This document shows positions 19,236 to 27,366 of a stretch of DNA of 64,000 bases, in pieces. This DNA comes from Gymnodinialimonas sp. 202GB13-11. Its GTDB lineage: Bacteria; Pseudomonadota; Alphaproteobacteria; Rhodobacterales; Rhodobacteraceae. Under the pieces are notes generated by a model that worked only from the letters and a program-made list of their open reading frames with translations, was not told the DNA's origin and ran no database searches. The position numbers and the translations under genes were made by a program. The stretch spans positions 1,364,001 to 1,428,000 of the forward strand of contig NZ_JBFRBH010000001.1 of NCBI RefSeq assembly GCF_040932485.1, written 5' to 3'. How positions within the stretch are numbered: the first letter of the stretch is position 1; every line of letters begins with the position of its first letter.

Positions 19236-20033
19236 ATGAACGAGATGACCGAGATTGACCAAACCGTCGCAACCGATGCGCTGAAGATGAAAGCGCGCAG
19301 CGTGGATGTCTTCTATGGCGACAATCACGCAATCAAAGAGGTTGACGTTGATATCGCCGACAAGACCGTCACGGCCTTCATCGGCCCGTCCGGCTGCGGC
19401 AAATCCACCTTCCTTCGCGTGCTGAACCGCATGAATGACACGATCGACATCTGCCGTGTCACCGGTGACGTGACCCTCGAAGGCGAGGATATCTACGACC
19501 CCAAGGTCGACCCCGTGCAGCTGCGCGCCAAGGTCGGCATGGTGTTCCAGAAACCCAACCCGTTCCCCAAGTCGATCTTCGATAATGTCGCTTACGGCCC
19601 CCGCATCCACGGGCTGGCGCAGAACAAGGCGGATCTTGAAGGCATCGTTGAAAAGTCGCTGCGCCGCGCGGCCCTCTGGGATGAGGTGAAGGACCGTCTG
19701 ACAGCGCCGGGCACCGGCCTCTCAGGTGGCCAGCAACAGCGCTTATGCATCGCACGCGCTGTGGCAACCTCACCTGAGGTTCTGCTGATGGATGAACCGT
19801 GCTCGGCGCTTGACCCCATCGCCACCGCGCAGGTCGAGGAACTTATCGACGAGCTCCGCAGTCGCTTCTCTGTCGTCATCGTCACGCACTCCATGCAGCA
19901 GGCAGCGCGCGTGTCGCAGAAGACCGCCTTCTTCCACCTCGGCAACCTCGTGGAATTCGACGACACCGACACCATTTTCACCAACCCCAGCGATCCGCGC
20001 ACGGAAAGCTACATCACCGGCCGTATCGGCTAA
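19236..20033 (+). CDS. pstB: Phosphate ABC transporter ATP-binding protein PstB
   Basis: ATPase that powers phosphate import. The 265 residues include Walker A (GPSGCGKST, about 50-58), the ABC signature [16 protein letters not shown], Walker [14 protein letters not shown] and the switch histidine in [13 protein letters not shown]. The [20 protein letters not shown] segment is specific to PstB. I chose ATG 19236 because GGAAGG (19223-19228) lies 7 bases upstream; earlier in-frame starts at 19206 (GTG) and 19221 exist and would overlap or crowd pstA. phoU follows after 16 bases. Confidence 0.96.
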   Translation: MNEMTEIDQTVATDALKMKARSVDVFYGDNHAIKEVDVDIADKTVTAFIGPSGCGKSTFLRVLNRMNDTIDICRVTGDVTLEGEDIYDPKVDPVQLRAKVGMVFQKPNPFPKSIFDNVAYGPRIHGLAQNKADLEGIVEKSLRRAALWDEVKDRLTAPGTGLSGGQQQRLCIARAVATSPEVLLMDEPCSALDPIATAQVEELIDELRSRFSVVIVTHSMQQAARVSQKTAFFHLGNLVEFDDTDTIFTNPSDPRTESYITGRIG

Positions 20034-20049
20034 AGACAGGGCAGGGGCC

Positions 20050-20760
20050 ATGGCACATTCAGACCATATCGTCAGCAGTTTCGACCGCGACCTTGAAGGC
20101 ATTCAGGCCAAGATCATGCGCATGGGCGGCATGGTCGAAGAGGCGATCAGCAAATCCGTTGAGGCCCTGGAGGCCCGCGATGTCGAGCTCGCGAAGACTG
20201 TGCGCAAGGCCGACAAGGCCATCGACGCGCTGGAAGAGCAGGTGAATGAGGATGCCGCGCGCATCATCGCCCTGCGGCAGCCCATCGCGTCCGATCTGCG
20301 CACCGTGCTGACCGTCTTCCGCGTCTCCGCCAACCTCGAACGCATCGGCGATTATGCCAAGAACATCGCGAAGCGCAGCCAGTCGGTGATCGAGTTGGAA
20401 CACGTTCCGGGCACGGCAAAGGCGCTCAAGCGTATGGCGCGGCAGGTTGAATTGATGCTGAAAGACGTGCTCGACGCATACATCCAGCAAGACGCCGATC
20501 TGGCCGAAGATGTCCGCCAGCGCGATCTGGAAGTTGATCAGATGTATTCCGCGCTCTTCCGCGAATACCTCACCCACATGATGGAAGATCCCCGCAACAT
20601 CACCACCTGTATGCACCTCCATTTCATGGCCAAGAACATCGAGCGCATGGGTGACCATGTGACATCTGTGGCCGAGCAGGTGATCTACCTTGTGACCGGT
20701 GAAATGCCCGACGATGACCGTCCGAAAGAGGACAAGACACCTTACGTTCAGGGCACATAA
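20050..20760 (+). CDS. phoU: Phosphate signalling protein PhoU
   Basis: Negative regulator linking PstSCAB to the PhoR-PhoB pair. The 236-residue protein consists of two repeated three-helix PhoU bundles, with metal-binding-type segments LRTVLTVFRVSANLERIGDYAKNIA (read in two parts, about 82-106) and LHFMAKNIERMGDHVTSVAE near the end. The start MAHSDHIVSSFDRDLE follows GGCAGGGGCC. It directly abuts phoB: its TAA is followed at once by the phoB ATG. Confidence 0.96.
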   Translation: MAHSDHIVSSFDRDLEGIQAKIMRMGGMVEEAISKSVEALEARDVELAKTVRKADKAIDALEEQVNEDAARIIALRQPIASDLRTVLTVFRVSANLERIGDYAKNIAKRSQSVIELEHVPGTAKALKRMARQVELMLKDVLDAYIQQDADLAEDVRQRDLEVDQMYSALFREYLTHMMEDPRNITTCMHLHFMAKNIERMGDHVTSVAEQVIYLVTGEMPDDDRPKEDKTPYVQGT

Positions 20761-21447
20761 ATGGCTGGCGAACCCCTTGTTCTGGTGGTGGAGGATGAAC
20801 CCGCACAGCGCGAGGTTCTGGCCTACAACATTCGCGCCGAGGGGTTCGAGGTGCAGACCGCCGCAGCAGGGGATGAAGCCCTGGTCGCCGTACAGGAAAC
20901 GCCGCCCGATGTGATCGTCCTCGATTGGATGCTGCCCCATGTTTCGGGTATCGAGGTTTGCCGTCAGCTCAAGATGAGCACCGACACCGCGAAAATCCCG
21001 ATCATCATGCTCTCCGCCCGATCTGAGGAGGTCGACAAGGTCCGCGGGCTTGAGACCGGGGCCGATGATTACGTCACCAAACCCTATTCCGTGGCCGAGC
21101 TTCTGGCCCGCCTGCGCACCCAACTCCGCCGCGTGCGTCCATCCACTGTGGGTGAACGCCTCGAATACGAAGATATCAGTGTCGATCTGACCGAACATCG
21201 CGTTTATCGCGGCGGTGACGAACTGCACCTCGGCCCGACCGAATTCCGGCTACTCAGCGCCTTCATGGAACGCCCGGGCCGGGTCTGGAGCCGCGAGCAA
21301 TTGCTGGACCGCGTCTGGGGCAGGGACATCTATGTCGATAGTCGCACGGTCGATGTTCACGTCGGCCGCCTGCGTAAAGCGTTGAAAGCAGGTGAGGCCG
21401 GCGACCCAATCCGCACGGTGCGCGGCGCTGGCTATTCGTTAGGTTAA
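20761..21447 (+). CDS. phoB: Phosphate-regulon response regulator PhoB
   Basis: Transcription activator of the phosphate regulon. The 228 residues contain a receiver domain (about 6-122; phospho-acceptor D55 in VIVLDWMLPHVSG; YVTKPYS switch lysine) and a C-terminal winged helix of the OmpR/PhoB type (about 133-226: LGPTEFRLLSAFMERPGRVW, VDVHVGRLRKAL). It starts at the base after phoU ends and is the last gene of the phosphate locus. It should bind the direct repeats at 15172-15204. The last 9 bases overlap the end of the convergent amidohydrolase gene. Confidence 0.97.
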   Translation: MAGEPLVLVVEDEPAQREVLAYNIRAEGFEVQTAAAGDEALVAVQETPPDVIVLDWMLPHVSGIEVCRQLKMSTDTAKIPIIMLSARSEEVDKVRGLETGADDYVTKPYSVAELLARLRTQLRRVRPSTVGERLEYEDISVDLTEHRVYRGGDELHLGPTEFRLLSAFMERPGRVWSREQLLDRVWGRDIYVDSRTVDVHVGRLRKALKAGEAGDPIRTVRGAGYSLG

Positions 21448-22368
21448 CTTCACGCCGTAAGCCGTTGCTGCAGAAAGCAAAAACACTGCATCGTGCTGTT
21501 CGGAAAGGATGCCGCCCGCAATCTCTTCAATGCATGCCTGATACCGTTTCGCCAGCTTCTCCACCGGGTAATTGCTGCCCCACATGACCCGATCCGCGCC
21601 GAAACTCAGCATGATATCGTCGACATAAGGCTGGATCGCTTCGACCCCGAACCGATCCCAACCGCTGTCATACATGCCCCAACCGCTTAGCTTGATCCAG
21701 GTATTCGGACGTGCAGCCAGCATCCCAACGGCCTTGTTCCACAACTCATACCCCTCTGCGCGTTGGTCATATGGGCACAACGCATGGTCGATGATGACCC
21801 GCAGGGCAGGGGTCGCAGATAGCGCCTCCAGCGCCTGTTCGGCCTGCTCAGGATACATCTGCAAGTCAAAGGTCAGCCCATCGCCTTCAAGTCGTTTCAA
21901 CCCCTCACGCCATTGATTTTCGGCCATAAAGTCGCGCGGTGCAAAGGTCAGATCGGGTCGATGCGCCAACCGTCCAACGATCTGGCGCACACCACAAAAG
22001 CCGTTATACGCGCCGTGTCGTGCGAGCGTCTCTGCCAAATCACCGGCGCTCAGGTCCGCAAGCCCGACAATCCTCACAGTGTGATCGCACCGATCCGCCT
22101 CGGCCTGCACGAAGGCCGTCTCGGCCACAGGATCAGGCAACGCGCCGTCCGTTTGCACGTGCACGGACGCTCGGGGCGCAACTTCGGCCTCAGCCAGAAA
22201 CTCCTCCATCAGGTAATCACGCTGGATCGGCGTCGGATCGCCAAACGGTTTCGGAGCGCCGATGTCGCGCAACCATCCGTACCCAATCTCGTCGCCACGT
22301 GTATCGGGCGCCCAAACGTGGTGGTGCGCATCAATATAACCGGAAGGGAGGAGATCATTCAGCGCCAT
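21439..22368 (-). CDS. Amidohydrolase family 2 (TIM-barrel lactonase-like)
   Basis: The 309-residue metal-dependent hydrolase has the metal-binding start YIDAHHHVW, a central strand ending in VIIDHALCPYD, and WGSNYPVEKL near the C-terminus. These fit the Amidohydro_2 group that includes sugar-lactone hydrolases and 2-pyrone-4,6-dicarboxylate lactonase. The exact substrate is not clear; a sugar-lactone hydrolase is my best guess. No signal peptide, so cytoplasmic. The ribosome-binding site is weak. It is convergent with phoB (9-base overlap) and lies 106 bases downstream of ridA on the same strand. Confidence 0.8.
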   Translation of the reverse strand: MALNDLLPSGYIDAHHHVWAPDTRGDEIGYGWLRDIGAPKPFGDPTPIQRDYLMEEFLAEAEVAPRASVHVQTDGALPDPVAETAFVQAEADRCDHTVRIVGLADLSAGDLAETLARHGAYNGFCGVRQIVGRLAHRPDLTFAPRDFMAENQWREGLKRLEGDGLTFDLQMYPEQAEQALEALSATPALRVIIDHALCPYDQRAEGYELWNKAVGMLAARPNTWIKLSGWGMYDSGWDRFGVEAIQPYVDDIMLSFGADRVMWGSNYPVEKLAKRYQACIEEIAGGILSEQHDAVFLLSAATAYGVKLT

Positions 22369-22390
22369 ATCTCATAGTCCATTTCGCCAG

Positions 22391-22402
22391 TAATCATGAT
22401 TA
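22391..22402. promoter_or_regulatory. 12-base perfect palindrome upstream of the amidohydrolase gene
   Basis: TAATCATGATTA is fully self-complementary. It lies in an unusually A+T-rich 106-base gap, 23 bases upstream of the amidohydrolase start. Probable operator for an unidentified regulator. Confidence 0.35.
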
Positions 22403-22456
22403 TGTTAAATATGCAGTATGCCGGGAATGTATAATAACCCCAATGGCTTAGACGTT

Positions 22457-22472
22457 TGCTCACGCGTGAGCA
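22457..22472. promoter_or_regulatory. 16-base perfect palindrome after ridA
   Basis: TGCTCACGCGTGAGCA is fully self-complementary and begins 3 bases past the ridA stop. It could be an operator for the downstream amidohydrolase gene or a weak hairpin (TGCTCA-CGCG-TGAGCA). No T-tract follows on either strand. Confidence 0.35.
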
Positions 22473-22474
22473 GC

Positions 22475-22816
22475 TTACGCAACCGCCGCCGTGACGATCA
22501 TCTCCACCTTCAGCACGTCCCGCGCCAGCTTTGCTTCGCCACAGGCGCGCGCCGGTGCATGGCCCTCAGGCACCCATGCGTTCCACACTTCGTTCATCGC
22601 TGCGAAGTCGGCCATATCGGCCAGCCAGATCGTCACCTGAAGCATATGCTCGCGGCTGGAACCGGCTTGTTTCAGCAAAGCATCGACACGACGCAGGCAT
22701 TCAACCGTTTGCTCCGTGATATCCGCACCCTCGCCCACTTGGCCGGTCAGATAAACCACACCATTGTGCTTCACGATCTTCGAGGACCGGACACCCGGCT
22801 CAATTCGTTCGATCAT
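22475..22816 (-). CDS. RidA/YjgF-family enamine-imine deaminase
   Basis: The 113-residue RidA-type protein hydrolyses reactive enamine or imine intermediates formed by PLP enzymes. Family features include [40 protein letters not shown] and the late [20 protein letters not shown], with the substrate-binding arginine in [12 protein letters not shown] replaced in part from the classic PARTCVEV form. This places it among the Rid subfamilies other than archetypal RidA. Its start overlaps the stop of the propionyl-CoA synthetase gene by 4 bases, so they are co-translated. Confidence 0.88.
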   Translation of the reverse strand: MIERIEPGVRSSKIVKHNGVVYLTGQVGEGADITEQTVECLRRVDALLKQAGSSREHMLQVTIWLADMADFAAMNEVWNAWVPEGHAPARACGEAKLARDVLKVEMIVTAAVA

Positions 22817-24714
22817 CCGACCAATCCCTTCGTTTTCAAGACATCCGTGATCTCATCCAGGATCGCCGGGTCGTCAATCGCAGCTGGCATCTTGTAGCTC
22901 TCAGCATCCGCAATCTTCTGCATCGTTCCACGCAGCACCTTCCCAGAGCGTGTCTTGGGCAACCGTTTGACACCCACAGCCGTCTTGAAAGCCGCCACAG
23001 CACCGATCTCAGCCCGAACCATTTTCACCAGTTCGGCGCAGATCTCATCCTCAGGCCGGTTTACGCCAGCCTTGGTCACAAAGAACCCCAGCGGCATCTG
23101 GCCCTTCAATTCATCCGCTTTGCCCACAACAGCGCATTCAGCGACATCCTTATGGTGCGCCAGAACCTCTTCCATAGCGCCCGTGCTCAACCGATGGCCC
23201 GCGACGTTGATGATGTCATCGGTGCGCGCCATGATGTGCAGATAGCCGTCTTCATCCAGAATGCCAGCATCCGATGTGGCATAATATCCTGGAAAATCAT
23301 TGAGATAGCTCGACCGAAACCGATCTTCCGCATTCCACAACGTCGGCAGGCAACTCGGTGGCAAAGGCAGTTTCACCACGATATTCCCAAGCGTTCCGTT
23401 GGGCACAGGCGCGCCGGAATCGTCCAACACCTGCACGTCATAGCCCGGCATGGGAACGCCCGGAGAGCCATGTTTTACAGGCAAGGCCTCGATCCCCATG
23501 GGCACCGCGGAAATGGCCCATCCGGTCTCTGTCTGCCACCAATGGTCGATGACCGGCACGCCCAGATGTTCCTCGGCCCATTGCAGTGTTGCGGGGTCCG
23601 AACGTTCGCCGGCAAGAAACAACGATTTCAGCCCACTCAGGTCATAATCGGCCATCAACGCCGCCTCAGGGTCCTGCCCCCGGATCGCCCGGAACGCTGT
23701 GGGTGCAGTGAACAGCACCTTGACGTTGTGCTCGGAAATCACCCGCCAGAACGCGCCAGCGTCGGGCGTGCCGATGGGCTTTCCCTCGTAGACCAGCGTC
23801 GTGCAACCCGCCAGCAGCGGCGCGTAGCAGATGTAGGAATGGCCCACGACCCAGCCAACGTCCGAGGCCGCCCAGAACACATCGCCCGTATCGACGTCAT
23901 AGATGTTCTTCATCGTCCAGTTCAGCGCCACCATATGGCCGCCGGTATCGCGCACCACGCCTTTGGGCTGACCCGTCGTGCCAGACGTATAAAGGATATA
24001 GGCCGGGTCAGTCGCCTTGACCTCAGCACAGGGCGCTTTCCGACCCTCTGCACGAGCCGTGGCCATTGCGTCGGCCCAATCCAGATCGCGGCCTTCGGTC
24101 AGTGCACAAGACTGAACCTCGCGCTGAAGGATCAGACATGCATCCGGCTTTACCTGAGCAATATCAATCGCTTCATCCAGCAACTTCATGTAATCGATGA
24201 CGCGCCCCGGCTCGATCCCACAGCTGGCCGAGATCACCGCCTTCGCGCCCGCATCGTCGATCCGTGTCGCCAGTTCCGGCGCCGCAAAGCCACCGAACAC
24301 CACCGAATGTACCGCCCCAATCCGCGCGCAGGCGAGCATGGCCATCACCGCCTCAGCGACCATGGGCATATAGATGATCACGCGGTCCCCCTGCCCCACG
24401 CCCATGCCCTCGAGCACGGCGCCAAGGGTGGCGACCTCATCCTGCAACTCGGCGTAAGTGATCTTGCGCTTGGTGTCCGTCACCGGGCTGTCGTAGATCA
24501 GCGCGAGCCTGTCACCGTGCCCGGCCTCCACATGGCGGTCCACCGCGTTCCAGCAGGTGTTGCAGGTCGCATCCGGGAACCAGCGGCCATAGACGTCCGC
24601 GTTGCCGTCAAAAATCACCTCAGGTGCCTTGATCCAATCGATCCCTTTGGCGGCCTCCACCCAGAAATCCTCAGGCGCGGCAGCCCAGGCCGCATAGGTG
24701 TCTTTGTAGCTCAT
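22813..24714 (-). CDS. prpE: Propionyl-CoA synthetase (acyl-CoA ligase, PrpE-like)
   Basis: Activates propionate (or a related short acid) to the CoA thioester with ATP, forming AMP and pyrophosphate. The 633 residues carry the acetyl-CoA-synthetase N-domain, the P-loop [16 protein letters not shown] (about 240-255), [10 protein letters not shown] (A5) and the C-terminal catalytic lysine in [11 protein letters not shown]. The segment [16 protein letters not shown] and overall length favour PrpE over Acs. I start at ATG 24714 ([10 protein letters not shown]), which follows GGGAGG and matches the family N-terminus; an earlier in-frame ATG at 24786 has no support. ridA follows with a 4-base overlap. 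Confidence 0.88.
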   Translation of the reverse strand: MSYKDTYAAWAAAPEDFWVEAAKGIDWIKAPEVIFDGNADVYGRWFPDATCNTCWNAVDRHVEAGHGDRLALIYDSPVTDTKRKITYAELQDEVATLGAVLEGMGVGQGDRVIIYMPMVAEAVMAMLACARIGAVHSVVFGGFAAPELATRIDDAGAKAVISASCGIEPGRVIDYMKLLDEAIDIAQVKPDACLILQREVQSCALTEGRDLDWADAMATARAEGRKAPCAEVKATDPAYILYTSGTTGQPKGVVRDTGGHMVALNWTMKNIYDVDTGDVFWAASDVGWVVGHSYICYAPLLAGCTTLVYEGKPIGTPDAGAFWRVISEHNVKVLFTAPTAFRAIRGQDPEAALMADYDLSGLKSLFLAGERSDPATLQWAEEHLGVPVIDHWWQTETGWAISAVPMGIEALPVKHGSPGVPMPGYDVQVLDDSGAPVPNGTLGNIVVKLPLPPSCLPTLWNAEDRFRSSYLNDFPGYYATSDAGILDEDGYLHIMARTDDIINVAGHRLSTGAMEEVLAHHKDVAECAVVGKADELKGQMPLGFFVTKAGVNRPEDEICAELVKMVRAEIGAVAAFKTAVGVKRLPKTRSGKVLRGTMQKIADAESYKMPAAIDDPAILDEITDVLKTKGLVG

Positions 24715-24822
24715 CTCGGTGTCCCTCCCGCTGCGCCTTGGCGTGTATTCGGCAGTCATGTTGCAACCCGGGCGCGAGGGGGTCAATCTGCGTTACCGCC
24801 AACTGTGACGAAAGGGACAGGC

Positions 24823-25221
24823 ATGACGCTGACCACCACCGCGGCTGAGATGGTTGCCGCCGCCCGCGCCCGTATTGATGAGGTCGAAACAAAGGACCTG
24901 ATCGCGCAGCTGGATGATCCCGATCTGGTCGTGGTCGACATTCGCGACATCCGCGAACGCCAGCGCACGGGCTTCATTCCCGGATCGGTCCACGCCCCAC
25001 GCGGCATGATCGAATTCTGGATCGACCCCGACAGCCCCTATCACAAGGCCGTCTTCGCGCAGGAGGGCAAACGCTACGTCTTTCACTGCGCCTCAGGCTG
25101 GCGCTCGGCGCTGACAGTGGCCACGCTGCAGGACATGGGATTCCCTGCCGCCCATCTGCGCGAAGGCTTTTCCACCTGGGCCGATCAAGGCGGTCCGGTC
25201 GAACAGTCAGACAAGGGTTAA
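24823..25221 (+). CDS. Single-domain rhodanese-like sulfurtransferase
   Basis: The 132-residue cytoplasmic rhodanese-fold protein carries sulfur as a persulfide on the active cysteine C89 in FHCASGWRSALTVATL. The 6-residue active loop (CASGWR) is the sulfurtransferase kind. VVVDIRDIRERQRTGFIPG is the typical first strand. GGGACAG precedes ATG 24823. It is divergent from prpE and 60 bases upstream of aroQ, from which it is separated by a promoter-like sequence with a dyad. The physiological acceptor is unknown. Confidence 0.92.
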   Translation: MTLTTTAAEMVAAARARIDEVETKDLIAQLDDPDLVVVDIRDIRERQRTGFIPGSVHAPRGMIEFWIDPDSPYHKAVFAQEGKRYVFHCASGWRSALTVATLQDMGFPAAHLREGFSTWADQGGPVEQSDKG

Positions 25222-25228
25222 CGACGCT

Positions 25229-25262
25229 TTGACGCGGCCCGGCACTTGATTATAAAGTGCCG
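25229..25262 (+). promoter_or_regulatory. aroQ-luxR promoter with dyad over the -10
   Basis: TTGACG (25229-25234) and TATAAA (25251-25256) form a good promoter with a 16-base spacer. A perfect 8-base inverted repeat, CGGCACTT (25240-25247) and AAGTGCCG (25255-25262) with a 7-base centre, covers the -10. A protein bound there would block RNA polymerase; the LuxR-type product of the same operon is one candidate. Confidence 0.55.
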
Positions 25263-25281
25263 TCAAAGGGATAGGACTAAA

Positions 25282-25713
25282 ATGAAATTTCTGGTGCTCA
25301 ACGGCCCCAACCTCAACCTCCTTGGGGAGAGAGAGCCCGAGATTTACGGGGCCAAGTCGCTTGCCGATATTGCGGCCGAATGCGCGGCGTTGGCCAATGA
25401 TTTAGGCTGTGAAGTTGAGTTCCGCCAATCGAACCACGAAGGCGGCCTTGTCGATGCCCTTCACGATATTCGCCACACCCATCAGGGCGTGGTGATCAAT
25501 GCGGGTGCCTACACCCATACGTCGATCGCGTTGCGGGATGCGATCAGTGGGATCGCCCTTCCCACGGTCGAGCTACACATTTCCAATACCCATGCCCGCG
25601 AAGACTTTCGCCATGCCTCCATGCTTGGCGGTGTCTGCCTTGGCATTATCCAAGGTTTCGGAACGGCAGGTTACGGCCTGGCAATCCGCGCCCTTCACAC
25701 TCACCTTTCATAA
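25282..25713 (+). CDS. aroQ: Type II 3-dehydroquinate dehydratase
   Basis: Third step of the shikimate pathway: dehydration of 3-dehydroquinate. The 143 residues match the type II dodecameric enzyme: LNGPNLNLLGEREPEIYG with the flexible-loop arginine, the catalytic INAGAYTHTSIALRDAI, and HISNTHAREDFRHAS with the catalytic histidine. AUG 25282 follows AGGGATAGGA, giving a leader of about 18 nt from the promoter noted just upstream. The luxR-type gene starts 18 bases after its stop, so the two are probably co-transcribed. Confidence 0.97.
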   Translation: MKFLVLNGPNLNLLGEREPEIYGAKSLADIAAECAALANDLGCEVEFRQSNHEGGLVDALHDIRHTHQGVVINAGAYTHTSIALRDAISGIALPTVELHISNTHAREDFRHASMLGGVCLGIIQGFGTAGYGLAIRALHTHLS

Positions 25714-25731
25714 GCGTTTAGGATCCCCTTC

Positions 25732-26535
25732 ATGAAACGCCTTCGCCCCTATTTGCAAATGACCACCGTCGAAGATCTGTGGTCCCATCACACCAAGGTT
25801 CTGGCCTCTTACGGCTTTGACCGTGTCTTCTATGCATTCAACGCCTTTCGGGGTGCCGGCCTGTACGACAACCCTGAAGATGCGCTTTTGCTCACCAATA
25901 TGCCCACGGATTACATGGAGGCCTATGTTGGCGGGGGCATGTTCCGGGACGGTGTCATGATGCGGTGGGCCGTGGACAATGTCGGCGCGGCCTCCTGGCG
26001 GGATGTGTTTCAGTCCATGGTCGGTGACACCCCCACCAAGGGCGAACTCGCCATGATGGAGTTGAACCAGCGCCACGGCATGACAGCCGGTTACACGATC
26101 AGTTTTCCCATGGCGATCAAGAACTCGAACGCGGGCATCGGCCTGGCGGTCAAGAAAGGCATGGGCCAGGACGAGGCTGATGCGATCTGGGAAGAGCATG
26201 GTGCGGACATCGAGACGATCTGCCATGTCGCCCATCTGTGTATTCTGCAACTGCCCGCCACCGGTCAGCGCAAACTTCTAACCCCCCGCCAATCCGAGGT
26301 GTTGGAGCTTGTGGCCGACGGCAAGACAATGGCCGACATCGCGCTTCTGCTCGAACGCAACGTGGCCACCGTCGAAAAACACCTGCGCGGCGCACGTGAT
26401 GCCTTGGGGGTCGAAACCACGGCCCAAGCGGTGCGCAAAGCGTCGATTCTCAACCAGATTTTCCGACTCGACGACAAGGAAGATCAAACCCCGCGCCTAC
26501 CACATTTGACCGGTTCCGTCGGCGATCGGCGCTAA
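25732..26535 (+). CDS. LuxR-type regulator with autoinducer-binding-like domain (solo)
   Basis: The 267-residue regulator has an N-terminal domain resembling the acyl-homoserine-lactone-binding fold (about 10-165; YVGGGMFRDGVMMRWAVDN holds the D and W expected for ligand contacts) and a C-terminal LuxR/GerE helix-turn-helix (about 180-245: LTPRQSEVLELVADGKTMAD, ERNVATVEKHLRGARDALG). No autoinducer synthase lies in the window, so it is a LuxR solo. A Gly replaces the usual Pro in the conserved D-P-V, so the ligand may differ. It follows aroQ by 18 bases and ends at a clear terminator. Confidence 0.88.
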   Translation: MKRLRPYLQMTTVEDLWSHHTKVLASYGFDRVFYAFNAFRGAGLYDNPEDALLLTNMPTDYMEAYVGGGMFRDGVMMRWAVDNVGAASWRDVFQSMVGDTPTKGELAMMELNQRHGMTAGYTISFPMAIKNSNAGIGLAVKKGMGQDEADAIWEEHGADIETICHVAHLCILQLPATGQRKLLTPRQSEVLELVADGKTMADIALLLERNVATVEKHLRGARDALGVETTAQAVRKASILNQIFRLDDKEDQTPRLPHLTGSVGDRR

Positions 26536-26559
26536 ACCTGTCCTTTTCGACAGGTTTTT
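26534..26559 (+). terminator. Intrinsic terminator after the luxR-type gene
   Basis: AAACCTGTC-CTTTTC-GACAGGTTT is a perfect 9-base stem whose last bases run into TTTTT. It overlaps the stop codon of the luxR-type gene. Confidence 0.85.
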
Positions 26560-26624
26560 GACCGAATGGTAAGGGAATCCCCATCTATCCTGACGGGTTC
26601 TCTTTTGGCATTCTGATGCTGTTC

Positions 26625-26903
26625 CGTGAGTGATGGCAATTACGGCCAGGAACACCGGGCCTTGGTGGCGGCATTTTCCCGCCACCGGGTCCACCTAAGG
26701 GTCACGCGAGTGGCCCGAGGGGCTCGAAGCGGGCGGCGTTTATTTTTCGACGCCCGATATCCGCTTCGGGGAAACGGACCGCCTTTATCCCTTGGGCGGC
26801 CCGACATAACGAACCGGCGCACCTTGTCCCTTGCCCCTCGCGCCGGGTGTTCACTGAAGAAGCGGCGTTGCCTATGTCCCTGGGCGGCGCCGTTTTTCTT
26901 TTT
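26625..26903 (+). ncRNA. Candidate structured non-coding RNA
   Basis: This gene-free stretch of about 280 nt has dense, mostly perfect pairing on the + strand. CGTGA (about 26625) pairs with TCACG (about 26702), enclosing a rod whose tip is GGTGGCGG-CATTTTC-CCGCCACC (26664-26686) extended by GGGCCT with GGGTCC. Next come CTCGAAGCGG with CCGCTTCGGG (26723-26732/26761-26770) around GGCGT-ACGCC, then CCGCC-GGCGG (26779-26799) and CCGGCGC-GCGCCGG (26814-26846). It ends in the terminator at 26863-26903. The only long + frame here (26626-26970) is an arginine-rich shadow. It does not match the RNase P, SRP, tmRNA or 6S signatures I can recall. The promoter is not identified, so the 5' end is approximate. 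Confidence 0.5.
26863..26903 (+). terminator. Strong intrinsic terminator with no ORF upstream
   Basis: CGGCGTTGCC (26863-26872) pairs with GGCGGCGCCG (26883-26892) through 10 base pairs, two of them G-T. It is followed by TTTTTCTTTTT. The nearest + strand gene ends 330 bases upstream with its own terminator, so this one must serve a non-coding transcript. Confidence 0.75.
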
Positions 26904-26991
26904 GATGGCACGCCATACCCGCCAAAAAATGCAGCAACGATGTAAACCGATCCTCTGTTCCGTGACATGAATGGTCATGAAAGGGCGGACC

Positions 26992-27366
26992 ATGACCGAG
27001 ACGGACAAAGACATCGAAACGCTGAACATGCTGTTTGGCGACGCAAGGGCCGATTATCAATCGCTGCGCCACGGCGCCGTCCCCCCGCCCCTTACGGTTG
27101 CGCCACAAGCCAAGCCGCGCCCCGCACGCCGCTTCCTTGCGATTGCAGCAGGCGTCGCGGCGCTTGGTGTGACGGGCCTCGTCCTGCTCAGCCTCAACCA
27201 ACCGGACAATTCGACAGGCCCCCGCTTGATCGCCGCCCCGCAAACCATGCCTGATGCGCCCACAGGCCGCCCCCAATTCAACGGCAGCACCCGCCCCAAT
27301 CTGTCCTTTTCGCGCATGACGCTTGATTTCACCCTTCCGCAACGCCCGGACGGATCGAACGGATGA
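26992..27366 (+). CDS. Small single-pass membrane protein, probable anti-sigma factor
   Basis: The 124-residue product has a soluble cytoplasmic N-terminus (1-45), one membrane helix (about 48-68: FLAIAAGVAALGVTGLVLLS) and a proline-rich outer tail. Size, topology and 4-base overlap with the ECF sigma gene downstream are typical of ECF anti-sigma factors, although no zinc-binding HxxxCxxC motif is present. The N-terminal TDKDIETLNMLFGDARADYQ helix may contact the sigma factor. ATG 26992 follows AAAGGGCGGACC; the ATG at 26971 in the same frame is less likely. Function is inferred mainly from context. Confidence 0.65.
   Translation: MTETDKDIETLNMLFGDARADYQSLRHGAVPPPLTVAPQAKPRPARRFLAIAAGVAALGVTGLVLLSLNQPDNSTGPRLIAAPQTMPDAPTGRPQFNGSTRPNLSFSRMTLDFTLPQRPDGSNG

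Noticed and set aside
20059-21228. 389-residue minus strand frame across phoU and phoB
   Set aside because: Antisense shadow of two motif-rich genes.
23152-25221. 689-residue + strand frame opposite prpE
   Set aside because: It is a shadow of the propionyl-CoA synthetase gene on the minus strand. Only its last 132 codons, from ATG 24823, encode a real protein (rhodanese).
26625-26903. Assignment of the structured segment to RNase P RNA, SRP RNA, tmRNA or 6S RNA
   Set aside because: The conserved cores of RNase P and SRP RNA, the tmRNA tag and T-arm, and a single long 6S-type rod spanning the segment were not found.
26626-26970. 114-residue + strand frame between the luxR-type and anti-sigma genes
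   Set aside because: Arginine-rich, no ribosome-binding site, no family pattern, and it runs through the hairpins and terminator of the candidate RNA.
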